DNA of 8,987 nucleotides from positions 1 to 8,987 of the forward strand of contig JAOUIM010000127.1 of assembly GCA_029884035.1 (NCBI GenBank). The letters are read 5' to 3'. A program made the position numbers and the translations under genes. Shown here one piece after another: positions 1 through 6,600 of the stretch (the stretch's first letter is position 1; each line of letters starts with the position of its first letter). The notes beneath the pieces are model-generated. The model saw only the letters and a program-made list of their open reading frames with translations. It searched no databases and was not told where the DNA came from. This DNA is from Aquincola sp. GTDB taxonomy: Bacteria > Pseudomonadota > Gammaproteobacteria > Burkholderiales > Burkholderiaceae_C.

Positions 1-299
1 ACGTCGTCGAGGTCACGGGCATGGCGCACGGCTGCGATCGGCCGGTTGCCGGCGACCTCGGGCACGGCCGAGCAGACCACCCGCGCGTCGGGGAAATGCT
101 GGGTGATCCAGGCGGCCGGGTCGCCGCCGGCGGGCGCTTCGGCCACCTTGCCGCCCATCCGCTCGAGCGACGCGGTGAACGACGTCCACGAAGCGGCCTG
201 TGGGCCGTCCGCCTGCGTGAATGCGGGCCAGGCCGGCAACGGCCGTGGCGCGGGCTGCAGGCGGCGCACGCGGGCCAGCACGTCGTCGCGCGCGCTCAT
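1..299 (-). CDS. lldG: LldG/LutC, L-lactate dehydrogenase LUD subunit (N-terminal part)
   Basis: This is the first 99 complete codons of a gene that runs off the left edge, translated by hand. It begins MSARDDVLARVRRLQPAPRP and continues through VVCSAVPEVAGNRPIAAV to the edge. The family is normally a little over 200 residues, so roughly half is present. The helical N-terminus with a regularly spaced basic pattern followed by the start of a LUD domain fits LutC/LldG, the third subunit of the L-lactate oxidation complex. Position directly after lldF is the main support, and the conserved core lies beyond the edge. The ATG at 299 overlaps the lldF stop (ATGA). A GGAG sits 7 nt upstream, separated from the start by a run of six A. 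No premature stop is seen in the visible part. Confidence 0.85.
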   Translation of the reverse strand, partial: MSARDDVLARVRRLQPAPRPLPAWPAFTQADGPQAASWTSFTASLERMGGKVAEAPAGGDPAAWITQHFPDARVVCSAVPEVAGNRPIAAVRHARDLDD

Positions 300-1681
300 G
301 TTTTTTCTCCCGCGCCGCGATGCTGCAGCCACCATTGGCGGAAGGTCTGCGTCGGCGCACTGGGCACCTCGCGCTGCTTGCCCCACGTGTTCAGCCGGTT
401 GTAGAGCATCACGCGCGGCAGGTACTCGACCCCGGCGCCTGCGGCCTCGACTGCGGCACGGAACAGGCGCGGGCTGGCCATCAGCTTGCCGGCCATCTTC
501 ATCGCCTGGCGCTTGGTGAACGGCAGCGCGTTGCGCTCGGCGATGACACGCCGCCAGGTGTAGATCTGCTGGTGGATGTCGATCTTGACCGGGCATACCG
601 CGGTGCAGCTGCCGTTCAAGGTGCTGGCGAAGGGCAGGGCGCTGTATTTGCGCAGGTTGTAGGTGGGGTCGATGATCACGCCGATCGGCCCCGAATAGGT
701 CGCGCCGTAGGACAGGCCGCCGCTGCGCCGGTAGACCGGGCAGGTGTTCATGCACGCACCGCAGCGGATGCACTTCAGCGAAGTCCAGAAGTCGGCCATG
801 CCCAGCCGCTCGGAGCGGCCGTTGTCGACCAGCACGACGTGCATCTCGGTGCCCGGCCGCGGCGCGCGGAAGTGCGAGGTCATCTGCGTGATCGGCGAGC
901 CGAGCGCACTGCGCGAGAGCATGCGCACGAACACGCCGAGGTGCTCGGTCCTCGGGATGATCTTCTCGATGCCCACCGAGGCGATGTACAGCTTCGGGCA
1001 GTGCACCGACAGGTCGGCATTGCCCTCGTTGGTGCAGACGACGATCGCGCCGGTCTCGGCGACCGCGAAGTTCGCGCCGGTCATGCCGGCGTCGGCGTCG
1101 AGGAAGCTCGGCCGCGTCGTGCGACGCTGGCTCTCGGCCAGATAGTGCACGTCGTGGTTGGCCGGGTCGGTGCCGAGCGTGAGGCTGAACACCGCGGCCA
1201 CGTCGGCGCGCAGCTTGTGCACCGCGGGAACGACGATGTGGCTCGGCGGCTCGTCGTCGAGCTGCTGGATGCGTTCGCCCAGGTCGGTCTCGATGACCTC
1301 GATGCCGCGCGGCTCGAGGAAGGCGCGCATCTCGCACTCGTCGGTCAGCATCGACTTGGACTTCACCAGCGACGTCGCGCCGCGCGAGGCAAGGATGTCG
1401 TGGACGATCTGGTTGTGCTCGGCGGCGTCGCGCGCCCAGTGCACCGTCACGCCGTTGGCCTGGGCCGCGCGCTCGAACTGCTCCAGGTAGTCCGCCAGGT
1501 GCGTCAGCGTATGTTCCTTGATCGCCGAGGCGAGCTCGCGCAATTGCTCCCACTCGGGCACCGCGGCCACGGCGCGGTCGCGCTTCTTGCGCAGGTCCCA
1601 CAGCCGCCGGTCGTGGAACTCGAGGTGATCCGTCGCCGCGATGAACTCGGACGAGGCCTCGGCGTGGTCGATCTTGGTCAT
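296..1681 (-). CDS. lldF: LldF/LutB, L-lactate dehydrogenase iron-sulfur subunit
   Basis: This is the largest subunit of LldEFG, with 461 residues. An N-terminal LUD (DUF162) domain covers roughly residues 60-290 and contains the typical AETGAIVVCTNEGN at 208-221. A ferredoxin-type region follows with Cys304/307/310 and Cys314 (CIRCGACMNTCP), then a second motif with Cys359 and Cys363 (NGSCTAVCPVKIDIH). In that second motif Ser353 and Asn356 occupy places where I would expect cysteine. The remaining C-terminus (about 380-461) is the usual LutB tail. I chose the ATG at 1681, with GAGGGG 5 nt upstream; the frame stays open to a TTG at 1711, which has a poorer site. The stop overlaps the lldG start by ATGA. 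Its role is electron transfer from L-lactate toward the quinone pool, known from the family. Confidence 0.94.
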   Translation of the reverse strand: MTKIDHAEASSEFIAATDHLEFHDRRLWDLRKKRDRAVAAVPEWEQLRELASAIKEHTLTHLADYLEQFERAAQANGVTVHWARDAAEHNQIVHDILASRGATSLVKSKSMLTDECEMRAFLEPRGIEVIETDLGERIQQLDDEPPSHIVVPAVHKLRADVAAVFSLTLGTDPANHDVHYLAESQRRTTRPSFLDADAGMTGANFAVAETGAIVVCTNEGNADLSVHCPKLYIASVGIEKIIPRTEHLGVFVRMLSRSALGSPITQMTSHFRAPRPGTEMHVVLVDNGRSERLGMADFWTSLKCIRCGACMNTCPVYRRSGGLSYGATYSGPIGVIIDPTYNLRKYSALPFASTLNGSCTAVCPVKIDIHQQIYTWRRVIAERNALPFTKRQAMKMAGKLMASPRLFRAAVEAAGAGVEYLPRVMLYNRLNTWGKQREVPSAPTQTFRQWWLQHRGAGEKT

Positions 1682-1770
1682 GTGAGCCCCTCGTCCGACG
1701 GGTACCTCCAACGATCCCCCGAGGGGATGGCGGCCGGCTTGGGAGCGGCCCTGCGCTCGGCCGCGGTCAT
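1678..1770 (-). CDS. Possible 30-codon ORF between lldE and lldF
   Basis: This is a short open frame that fills the lldE-lldF spacer exactly. It starts with ATG at 1770, overlapping the lldE stop (ATGA), and ends in a TGA that overlaps the lldF start (ATGA at 1681-1678). A GGAG lies 7 nt before its ATG. The predicted peptide begins MTAAERRAAPKPAA and ends in YPSDEGLT; it is basic at the N-terminus, acidic at the end, with no membrane segment, and I do not recognise it. The double overlap is what makes it credible. It could be a small protein, a translational bridge carrying ribosomes from lldE to lldF, or chance in high-GC DNA. No cysteine or known motif is present. Confidence 0.35.
   Translation of the reverse strand: MTAAERRAAPKPAAIPSGDRWRYPSDEGLT
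1687..1728 (-). promoter_or_regulatory. Possible RNA switch over the lldF ribosome binding site
   Basis: On the transcript, CCCCUCG (1726-1720) is a perfect 7-base complement of CGAGGGG (1693-1687), the likely lldF Shine-Dalgarno 5 nt before the ATG at 1681. The same upstream segment can instead form a local hairpin, AUCCCC-UCG-GGGGAU (1728-1714). The two pairings exclude each other. Both lie inside the 30-codon ORF, so ribosomes translating it would open either one. A further GGAGG at 1709-1705 has no start codon at a normal distance. The complementarity is seen directly; the regulatory role is inference, and short G/C matches do arise by chance. Confidence 0.3.
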
Positions 1771-2510
1771 CCGCGCGCTCCGTTCAACACCTGCGCGATG
1801 TGCATGAAACGGATCGGCGAGCCCATCCGCTCGGCACAGCCCTTCTGGTGCATCAGGCAGCTCATGTCGGCCGAGACGATGAACTCGGCGCCGGCGCGCT
1901 GGTGGTCGTGCACCTTGTCCTGGCCCATGCGCGCGGACACCGGCTCCTCGTAGACGGAGAAGGTGCCGCCGAAACCGCAGCATTCGTCGGGCCGATCGGG
2001 CATCGCGAAGCGGATGCCCTTGACGGCCGCGAGCAGCGTCATCGGCTTGGAAAACGGCGCCATCGCGATCTCGGAGTAGCTCGCGGTGCCGAGCTTGCGC
2101 AGCGCCGAGCAGCCGTTGTGCAGGCCCACGGTGTGCGGGAACTCGGCCCAGGGGAACTCGCGCGCGCCGAGCACGTCGTGCAGGAACTCGACCAGTTCGA
2201 AGGTGTGCGCGCGCACATGTTTCACAGCGTCGGTCTGCTCGATCGCGGTGAAGTGCTCGCGCACATGGTGCACGCAGCTGCCCGAGGGCGAGACGATATG
2301 GTCGAAGCGTTCGAAGTTGCCGACGAACAGCGACTCGGCGCCGGCGGCGTCGCCTTCGCAGCCGCTGTTGGCCATCGGCTGGCCGCAGCAGGTCTGCTCG
2401 AGCGGGTAATCGACCTCGCAGCCGAATCGCTCGAGCAATTCGAGCGTGGCGATCGCCACTTCGGGGAAGAAGGCGTCGACATAGCAGGGCACGAAGAGGC
2501 CGACCTTCAT
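1767..2510 (-). CDS. lldE: LldE/LutA, L-lactate dehydrogenase CCG-domain subunit
   Basis: This is a subunit of the three-part LldEFG (LutABC) complex that oxidises L-lactate to pyruvate. It has 247 residues from the ATG. Two cysteine-rich (CCG) domains are plain: Cys9, Cys41-Cys42 (in TCCGQP) and Cys79 in the first, and Cys134, Cys177-Cys178 (in CCGFGGTFS) and Cys218 in the second. These domains bind an iron-sulfur cofactor in related heterodisulfide reductase and succinate dehydrogenase subunits. The N-terminus MKVGLFVPCYVD fits the family. The ATG shares one base with the dld stop; a GTG one codon upstream would overlap it by 4 nt and is better spaced from the AAGGAG. The C-terminal stop is overlapped by the start of a 30-codon ORF. 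GlcF-like and HdrB-like proteins share the domain, but the neighbouring lldF and lldG settle the call. Confidence 0.93.
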   Translation of the reverse strand: MKVGLFVPCYVDAFFPEVAIATLELLERFGCEVDYPLEQTCCGQPMANSGCEGDAAGAESLFVGNFERFDHIVSPSGSCVHHVREHFTAIEQTDAVKHVRAHTFELVEFLHDVLGAREFPWAEFPHTVGLHNGCSALRKLGTASYSEIAMAPFSKPMTLLAAVKGIRFAMPDRPDECCGFGGTFSVYEEPVSARMGQDKVHDHQRAGAEFIVSADMSCLMHQKGCAERMGSPIRFMHIAQVLNGARG

Positions 2511-5362
2511 CACGTCATCGTCTCCTTCGCCGTCGTGCAGGCATCCACGAGCTGGATGAACGAACGATAGGGGATGCCGGCGAACTCGGAAAGGCCAATT
2601 TCGCAGGTCCGGCTCGACGAGTAGCCCGCTTCGCAGCCCGGCGGCAGCGCGGCGGCGAGGTGACGCAGCGCGTGGGCGTTGAGCTCCGGGTGCGAAAAGC
2701 CGCGGTCACCGGCGAAGCCGCAGCACTGCACGTCGTCCACCGTCACCACCTCGGCGCTGCAGCGGCGGGCGATCGCCTGCAGCTTGTCGACCGTGCCCAT
2801 CTTCCGCACGCTGCACACCGGGTGGATCGCCACCGGCGCCGCCTGCGCCCGGATCTCCACGCGCGGCAGCACCTGGTCGTGGATGAACTCGATGCCGTCC
2901 TGCACGTTCAGGCGCCCGGCAAGGACCTTCTTCATGCGATATGTGCAAGGGCTGGTGTCGAACACGATCGGCCAGCGGCCGTTCTCGCTGGCCGCGCGCA
3001 ATGCGGCCTCGAGCTCGGCCGATTTCGCGTCGGCCGCCTCGTTCAGGCCCTTGCTCTCGAACGGCTGCCCGCAGCACAGCTCGGCCAGCGGCTGTGGGTA
3101 GACCACGTCGAAGCCGGCCTTGCGGAACAATCGCTCGGCGGTCTCTGGCAAGGCCCGCAACGGCCTATCGCCGCCGTCGCCCCCGTCACCACGTTGGGGC
3201 CCCATGTTGCGCGCGGCGCAGCTCGGAAAGTAGACGATGCGCTCGCCGGCTCCGGGCGCATGGCGCGCTGGCACGAAATGCACCGGCCGTGCCAGCGTGG
3301 GCGACCATTTGGGAATGCGTCCACCCGACACTGCGCGCACGCCATCGAGCGCACCCTTCATGCGCCGGGTGCCGACGACGCCGTGCAGCAGGTCGGCCGC
3401 GCCGAGGCCCAGGCGGACGCCGGCGGTGACAGCGCCGTAGTGGTTCGCGACCGCACCCGCAATGCGACGTGCCAGCGGCCCGGCGGCGCGCGAACGCAGG
3501 GCCTTGATCAGGATCCCGGTCTCGATGCCCACCGGGCACGCGGTGGCGCACAGCCCGCAGGCGGCGCAGGTGTCGATGCCGGCGTGGTCGTACAGCGCGC
3601 GCAGTTCGCGGCCCTGCGCCATGTCCGCGGGCGAGCGGGCCAGCCGTGCGATCTCGCGCCAGCCGACGATGCGCTGGCGCGGACTCAGTGTCAGCCCGCG
3701 CGAGGGGCACTTGGGTTCGCAGAAGCCGCACTCGATGCACTTGTCGACGATCGGGTCGGCCGCCGGCAGCGGCTTGAGGTGCGCCAGGTGCGCCTGCGGA
3801 TCGTCGTTGAGGATCACGCCGGGATTGAGCAGGCCCTCGGGATCGAAGAGCTGCTTGATGTGGCGCATCAGTGCGGTCGCCTGCGCGCCCCACTCGAGTT
3901 CGACGAAGGGGGCCATGTTGCGGCCGGTGCCATGCTCGGCCTTGAGCGAGCCGTCGTACTTGTCGACCACCAGCGCGCACAGGTCGTCCATGAAGCGGGA
4001 GTAGCGTTCGACCTCGGCCGGGTCGTCGAAGCCCTGCGTGAAGACGAAGTGCAGATTGCCCTCGAGCGCGTGGCCGAAGATGATGGCTTCGGTGTAGCGG
4101 TGCGATCGCAGCAGCGCCTGCAGGTCGAGCGTCGCTTCGGCCAGCCGCTCCACGGGGAACGCCACGTCCTCGATGATCACCGTGGTGCCGGTCTCGCGCA
4201 TCGCGCCGACCGAGGGGAACATGCCCTTGCGCACTGCCCAGAGGCGCGCGCACTCGGCCGCATCGGTCGAGAACCGCGGCGCCTCGCGGGCACTCACCGC
4301 GCCGAGCAGGGCCTCGAGCGCAGCGATCTGCTGCGCCAGCGTCGTCGCGTCCGCGGCGCGGGTCTCGACGAGCAGCGCCGCGCCGTCGGGGCCGACCTCG
4401 GCGAGGCTGGCCGGCAGCCCCGGCTTGCCCTGCACCGAGCGCAACGCCGCACGGTCCGCCAGTTCGACCGCGTCGACCGGCTGGCTCTTGAGCAGGGTGA
4501 CGGCGCGGCACGCGGTCCCGAGGTCGTCGAACAGGACGAGCGCGCTGGCCTTGTGCTCGTGGTCGGGCACGGTGTGGTAGGTGATCTCGCTGATGAAGCC
4601 CAGCGTGCCCTCCGAGCCGATCATCAGGTGGATGAGGATGTCGATCGGGTCCTCGTGGTCCACCAGCGCGTTCAGGCTGTAGCCGGTGGTGTTCTTGATG
4701 CGGAACTTGTGGCGGATGCGTTCGGCCAGTGCGGCGTCCTCACGCACCTCGCGCCCCAGCAGGGTGAGTGCTTCGACGAGGTCGGGGCGCCGTGCCGCGA
4801 AGGCCGCGCGGCTGGCAGGGTCGGCGCTGTCGAGCACGCTGCCGTCGGCGAGCACGACGCGCATCGAGGCCAGCGTGCGGTAGCTGTTCTGCGCGGTGCC
4901 GCAGCACATGCCGCTCGCGTTGTTCGCGGCGATGCCGCCGATCATCGCCGCGTCGATCGACGCCGGATCGGGCCCGATCTTGCGGTGAAACGGCGCCAGG
5001 CGCCGGTTCGCGGTCGAGCCGATCACCGCCGGCTGCAGCGCGATCGTCCAGCCGCCGTCACCGACGCGGCAGCCGCGCCAGCCGTCGCCCAGCATCACGA
5101 GCACCGAGTCGCTGATCGCCTGCCCCGACAGGCTGGTGCCGGCAGCGCGGAAGGTGACCGGCGTCTTGAGCTCGCACGCGTGGGCCAACAGCGAGATCAG
5201 CTCGGCCTCGCTGTCGACCACCACGATCAACTGCGGCACGAGGCGGTAGAAGCTCGCGTCGCCGCCCCAGGCGAGGCGGCGCAGTGGATCGGTGATCAGG
5301 CGCTCGGGCGGGAGCTCGCGCGCGAGGCGCTCGAGCAGCCGTGCGTGGGCGCCGCCGGTCAT
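2510..5362 (-). CDS. dld: Dld-II type FAD/4Fe-4S D-lactate dehydrogenase
   Basis: This is a 950-residue membrane-associated flavo-iron-sulfur dehydrogenase, most likely oxidising D-lactate to pyruvate with electrons going to quinone. The N-terminal half is a VAO-type FAD domain: FRAAGTSLSGQA at 71-82, GPDPAS at 130-135, HLMIGSEGTLG at 245-255, then the FAD-oxidase C domain with HALEGNLH (431-438) and EHGTGR (476-481). Two 4Fe-4S motifs follow (Cys542/545/548/552 and Cys599/602/605/609). Two cysteine-rich CCG domains come last (CCG at 763-765 and 880-882). This layout fits Shewanella Dld-II, which also neighbours lldEFG. E. coli YdiJ, a D-2-hydroxyglutarate dehydrogenase, has the same layout, so the substrate rests on context. 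I chose the ATG at 5362, which overlaps the nqrM stop; the open frame upstream of it (to GTG 5401) lacks a binding site. Confidence 0.88.
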   Translation of the reverse strand: MTGGAHARLLERLARELPPERLITDPLRRLAWGGDASFYRLVPQLIVVVDSEAELISLLAHACELKTPVTFRAAGTSLSGQAISDSVLVMLGDGWRGCRVGDGGWTIALQPAVIGSTANRRLAPFHRKIGPDPASIDAAMIGGIAANNASGMCCGTAQNSYRTLASMRVVLADGSVLDSADPASRAAFAARRPDLVEALTLLGREVREDAALAERIRHKFRIKNTTGYSLNALVDHEDPIDILIHLMIGSEGTLGFISEITYHTVPDHEHKASALVLFDDLGTACRAVTLLKSQPVDAVELADRAALRSVQGKPGLPASLAEVGPDGAALLVETRAADATTLAQQIAALEALLGAVSAREAPRFSTDAAECARLWAVRKGMFPSVGAMRETGTTVIIEDVAFPVERLAEATLDLQALLRSHRYTEAIIFGHALEGNLHFVFTQGFDDPAEVERYSRFMDDLCALVVDKYDGSLKAEHGTGRNMAPFVELEWGAQATALMRHIKQLFDPEGLLNPGVILNDDPQAHLAHLKPLPAADPIVDKCIECGFCEPKCPSRGLTLSPRQRIVGWREIARLARSPADMAQGRELRALYDHAGIDTCAACGLCATACPVGIETGILIKALRSRAAGPLARRIAGAVANHYGAVTAGVRLGLGAADLLHGVVGTRRMKGALDGVRAVSGGRIPKWSPTLARPVHFVPARHAPGAGERIVYFPSCAARNMGPQRGDGGDGGDRPLRALPETAERLFRKAGFDVVYPQPLAELCCGQPFESKGLNEAADAKSAELEAALRAASENGRWPIVFDTSPCTYRMKKVLAGRLNVQDGIEFIHDQVLPRVEIRAQAAPVAIHPVCSVRKMGTVDKLQAIARRCSAEVVTVDDVQCCGFAGDRGFSHPELNAHALRHLAAALPPGCEAGYSSSRTCEIGLSEFAGIPYRSFIQLVDACTTAKETMT
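2522..2527 (-). promoter_or_regulatory. Ribosome binding site of lldE
   Basis: AAGGAG lies inside the last codons of dld. It is 8 nt from a GTG (2513) and 11 nt from the ATG (2510) that gives the usual family N-terminus. Spacing favours the GTG, family resemblance the ATG; the two proteins differ by one residue. Confidence 0.55.
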
Positions 5363-5553
5363 CCGGTGCGCTTTCGCTGCCGGTTCGGGCAGGTCGCACA
5401 CGACAGGCTCTCGCCGCCCGCACCCTTCACCTCGGGTCCGCCGCAGCTGCCGCGCAGGCAGGGGCGGCGGAACATCACGCCGATGGCCATCGCGGCGACG
5501 GCGGCGCCGACGAGCAGCACCGAGATCGCGACGACCAGCAGCGTGGTGCCCAT
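5359..5553 (-). CDS. nqrM: NqrM, Na+-NQR assembly protein (DUF539)
   Basis: This is a small membrane protein of 64 residues needed for maturation of Na+-NQR, thought to deliver or insert iron for the NqrD/NqrE centre. An N-terminal membrane helix spans about residues 4-27. It is followed by a cysteine-rich cytoplasmic tail with Cys32, Cys37, Cys52 and Cys55 in the pattern PCLRGSCGG and SCATCPNR, which is characteristic of the family. The position after apbE is the common arrangement. The ATG at 5553 lies 1 nt after the apbE stop, with no strong Shine-Dalgarno sequence visible, so translation is probably coupled to apbE. Its stop overlaps the start of the lactate dehydrogenase gene (ATGA). It is somewhat short for the family, because the C-terminal tail ends soon after the CPNR motif. 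Confidence 0.93.
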   Translation of the reverse strand: MGTTLLVVAISVLLVGAAVAAMAIGVMFRRPCLRGSCGGPEVKGAGGESLSCATCPNRQRKRTG

Positions 5554-5554
5554 C

Positions 5555-6589
5555 TCAGGTCAGCGCATCGAACGCGGGGGAGACGATGTCGCGCAGCGCG
5601 CGGCCCTCGCGCACGACGAACACAGCCGCCAGGCGCTGCTCGCGCGCCAGTGCGAGTCCCCGCTCGGGGCCGAGCACAAACAGGGCGGTGGCCCAGGCGT
5701 CGGCGGCGATGCAGTGCTCGTGCACCACGCTCACCGACGCCAGCGCGTGGGCGGCGGGCGCTCTCGTGGCCGGGTCGATCTCGTGGTGGATGCGGTGTCC
5801 GCCTTGCTCGTAGAAGTTGCGGTAGTCGCCCGAGGTCGCCATCGACAAGCCTTGCAGCGGCACGATGCGACGCGCCTGCTGTGGCCACGCGTCGGGCTGC
5901 TCGATCGCGATCTGCCACGGCCGGCCGTCGGCATTCTGGCCGCGGGTGCGGACTTCGCCGCCCGCCTCGACCATGTAGCGTTCAATGCCCAGCGCGTCGA
6001 GTGCGAGTGCTGCACGATCCACCGCGTGGCCCTTCGCGATGCCCGACAGGTCGATGCGAACCGCGGGATGTACCTTGCGCACGGTGCCGCGGGCGATGTC
6101 CAGGCCCAGCCGCTGCCAGCCCACCGGCGCCCCCAGCTCCGCGGCCGTGGGCGCCGCGCCGCGCGCCGAAGCGTCGGCGCCGAAGCCCCAGGCGCCGACC
6201 AGCGGCGCGACGGTGACGTCGAATGCCCCGCCCGACTGCCGCGATACGGCTTGCGCCCGCTCGAGCACCGCGAGCGTCTCGGCCGACAGCGCGAAGGGCG
6301 TCGTCGCGGCATGCCGGTTGAAGCGACCGACTTCGGACGCGGCGTCGTAGGTCGACATGCGCGCGACCACGGCGTCGAGCGCGCCAGTCACCGCGTCTTT
6401 CGCGGCGGCTTCGAACGACGCGCCGAACGGGCCGCCGGCGATGCGCACGCTCCAGGTCGATCCCATCGACGCGCCGCCGAGACGCAGCGATCGCACATCG
6501 GCGCGCAGGCCACAGGCGCTGCCGAGCGCGGCTGCGCCGAAGGCGGTCAGCAATTGGCGGCGGCGGACAGACAGCAGGGCATCCATCAT
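5555..6589 (-). CDS. apbE: ApbE, FAD:protein FMN transferase
   Basis: This enzyme uses FAD to attach FMN covalently to a threonine in target proteins; in Nqr clusters the targets are NqrB and NqrC. It has 344 residues. The N-terminus (VRRRQLLTAFGAAALGSAC) reads as an export signal with a twin-arginine-like RRQLL and a possible but imperfect lipobox ending at Cys26, fitting a periplasmic or lipid-anchored protein. Family motifs are present: MGSTWSV (42-48), DLSGIAKGHAVD (180-191), SGDYRNFY (253-260), HHEIDP (268-273) and AADAWATALFV (295-305), with Asp297 and Thr301 in the usual metal-site region. The family's Gly after DPxT is Arg276 here. Two ATGs occur in tandem at 6589 and 6586. The AAGGAG at 6598-6593 is 3 nt from the first and 6 nt from the second, so 6586 may be the true start. 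The stop is 1 nt from nqrM. Confidence 0.95.
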   Translation of the reverse strand: MMDALLSVRRRQLLTAFGAAALGSACGLRADVRSLRLGGASMGSTWSVRIAGGPFGASFEAAAKDAVTGALDAVVARMSTYDAASEVGRFNRHAATTPFALSAETLAVLERAQAVSRQSGGAFDVTVAPLVGAWGFGADASARGAAPTAAELGAPVGWQRLGLDIARGTVRKVHPAVRIDLSGIAKGHAVDRAALALDALGIERYMVEAGGEVRTRGQNADGRPWQIAIEQPDAWPQQARRIVPLQGLSMATSGDYRNFYEQGGHRIHHEIDPATRAPAAHALASVSVVHEHCIAADAWATALFVLGPERGLALAREQRLAAVFVVREGRALRDIVSPAFDALT

Positions 6590-6592
6590 CGA

Positions 6593-6598
6593 CTCCTT
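6593..6598 (-). promoter_or_regulatory. Ribosome binding site of apbE
   Basis: AAGGAG on the minus strand lies in the 11-nt gap between the CBS gene and apbE. It is only 3 nt from the first ATG (6589) but 6 nt from the second (6586), so it favours initiation at the second codon of the longer frame. Confidence 0.6.
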
Positions 6599-6600
6599 GA

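Noticed and set aside
296..306. Run of six A before the lldG start as a programmed frameshift joining lldF and lldG.
   Set aside because: The lldF codons there do not form a proper slippery heptamer, and an ordinary GGAG plus ATGA overlap explains lldG translation.
1714..1728. Hairpin with a 6-bp GC-rich stem as a transcription terminator after lldE.
   Set aside because: There is no U-tract on the transcript, and lldF and lldG follow at once in the same direction.
221..1807. A plus-strand open frame of about 528 codons opposite lldF.
   Set aside because: It mirrors a well-supported gene and has low-complexity composition and no motif. It is the same GC-bias artefact.
2510..5401. A longer dld with 13 extra N-terminal residues from a GTG at 5401.
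   Set aside because: No ribosome binding site is seen there, it would overlap nqrM by 43 nt, and the ATG at 5362 gives the tidy ATGA overlap.
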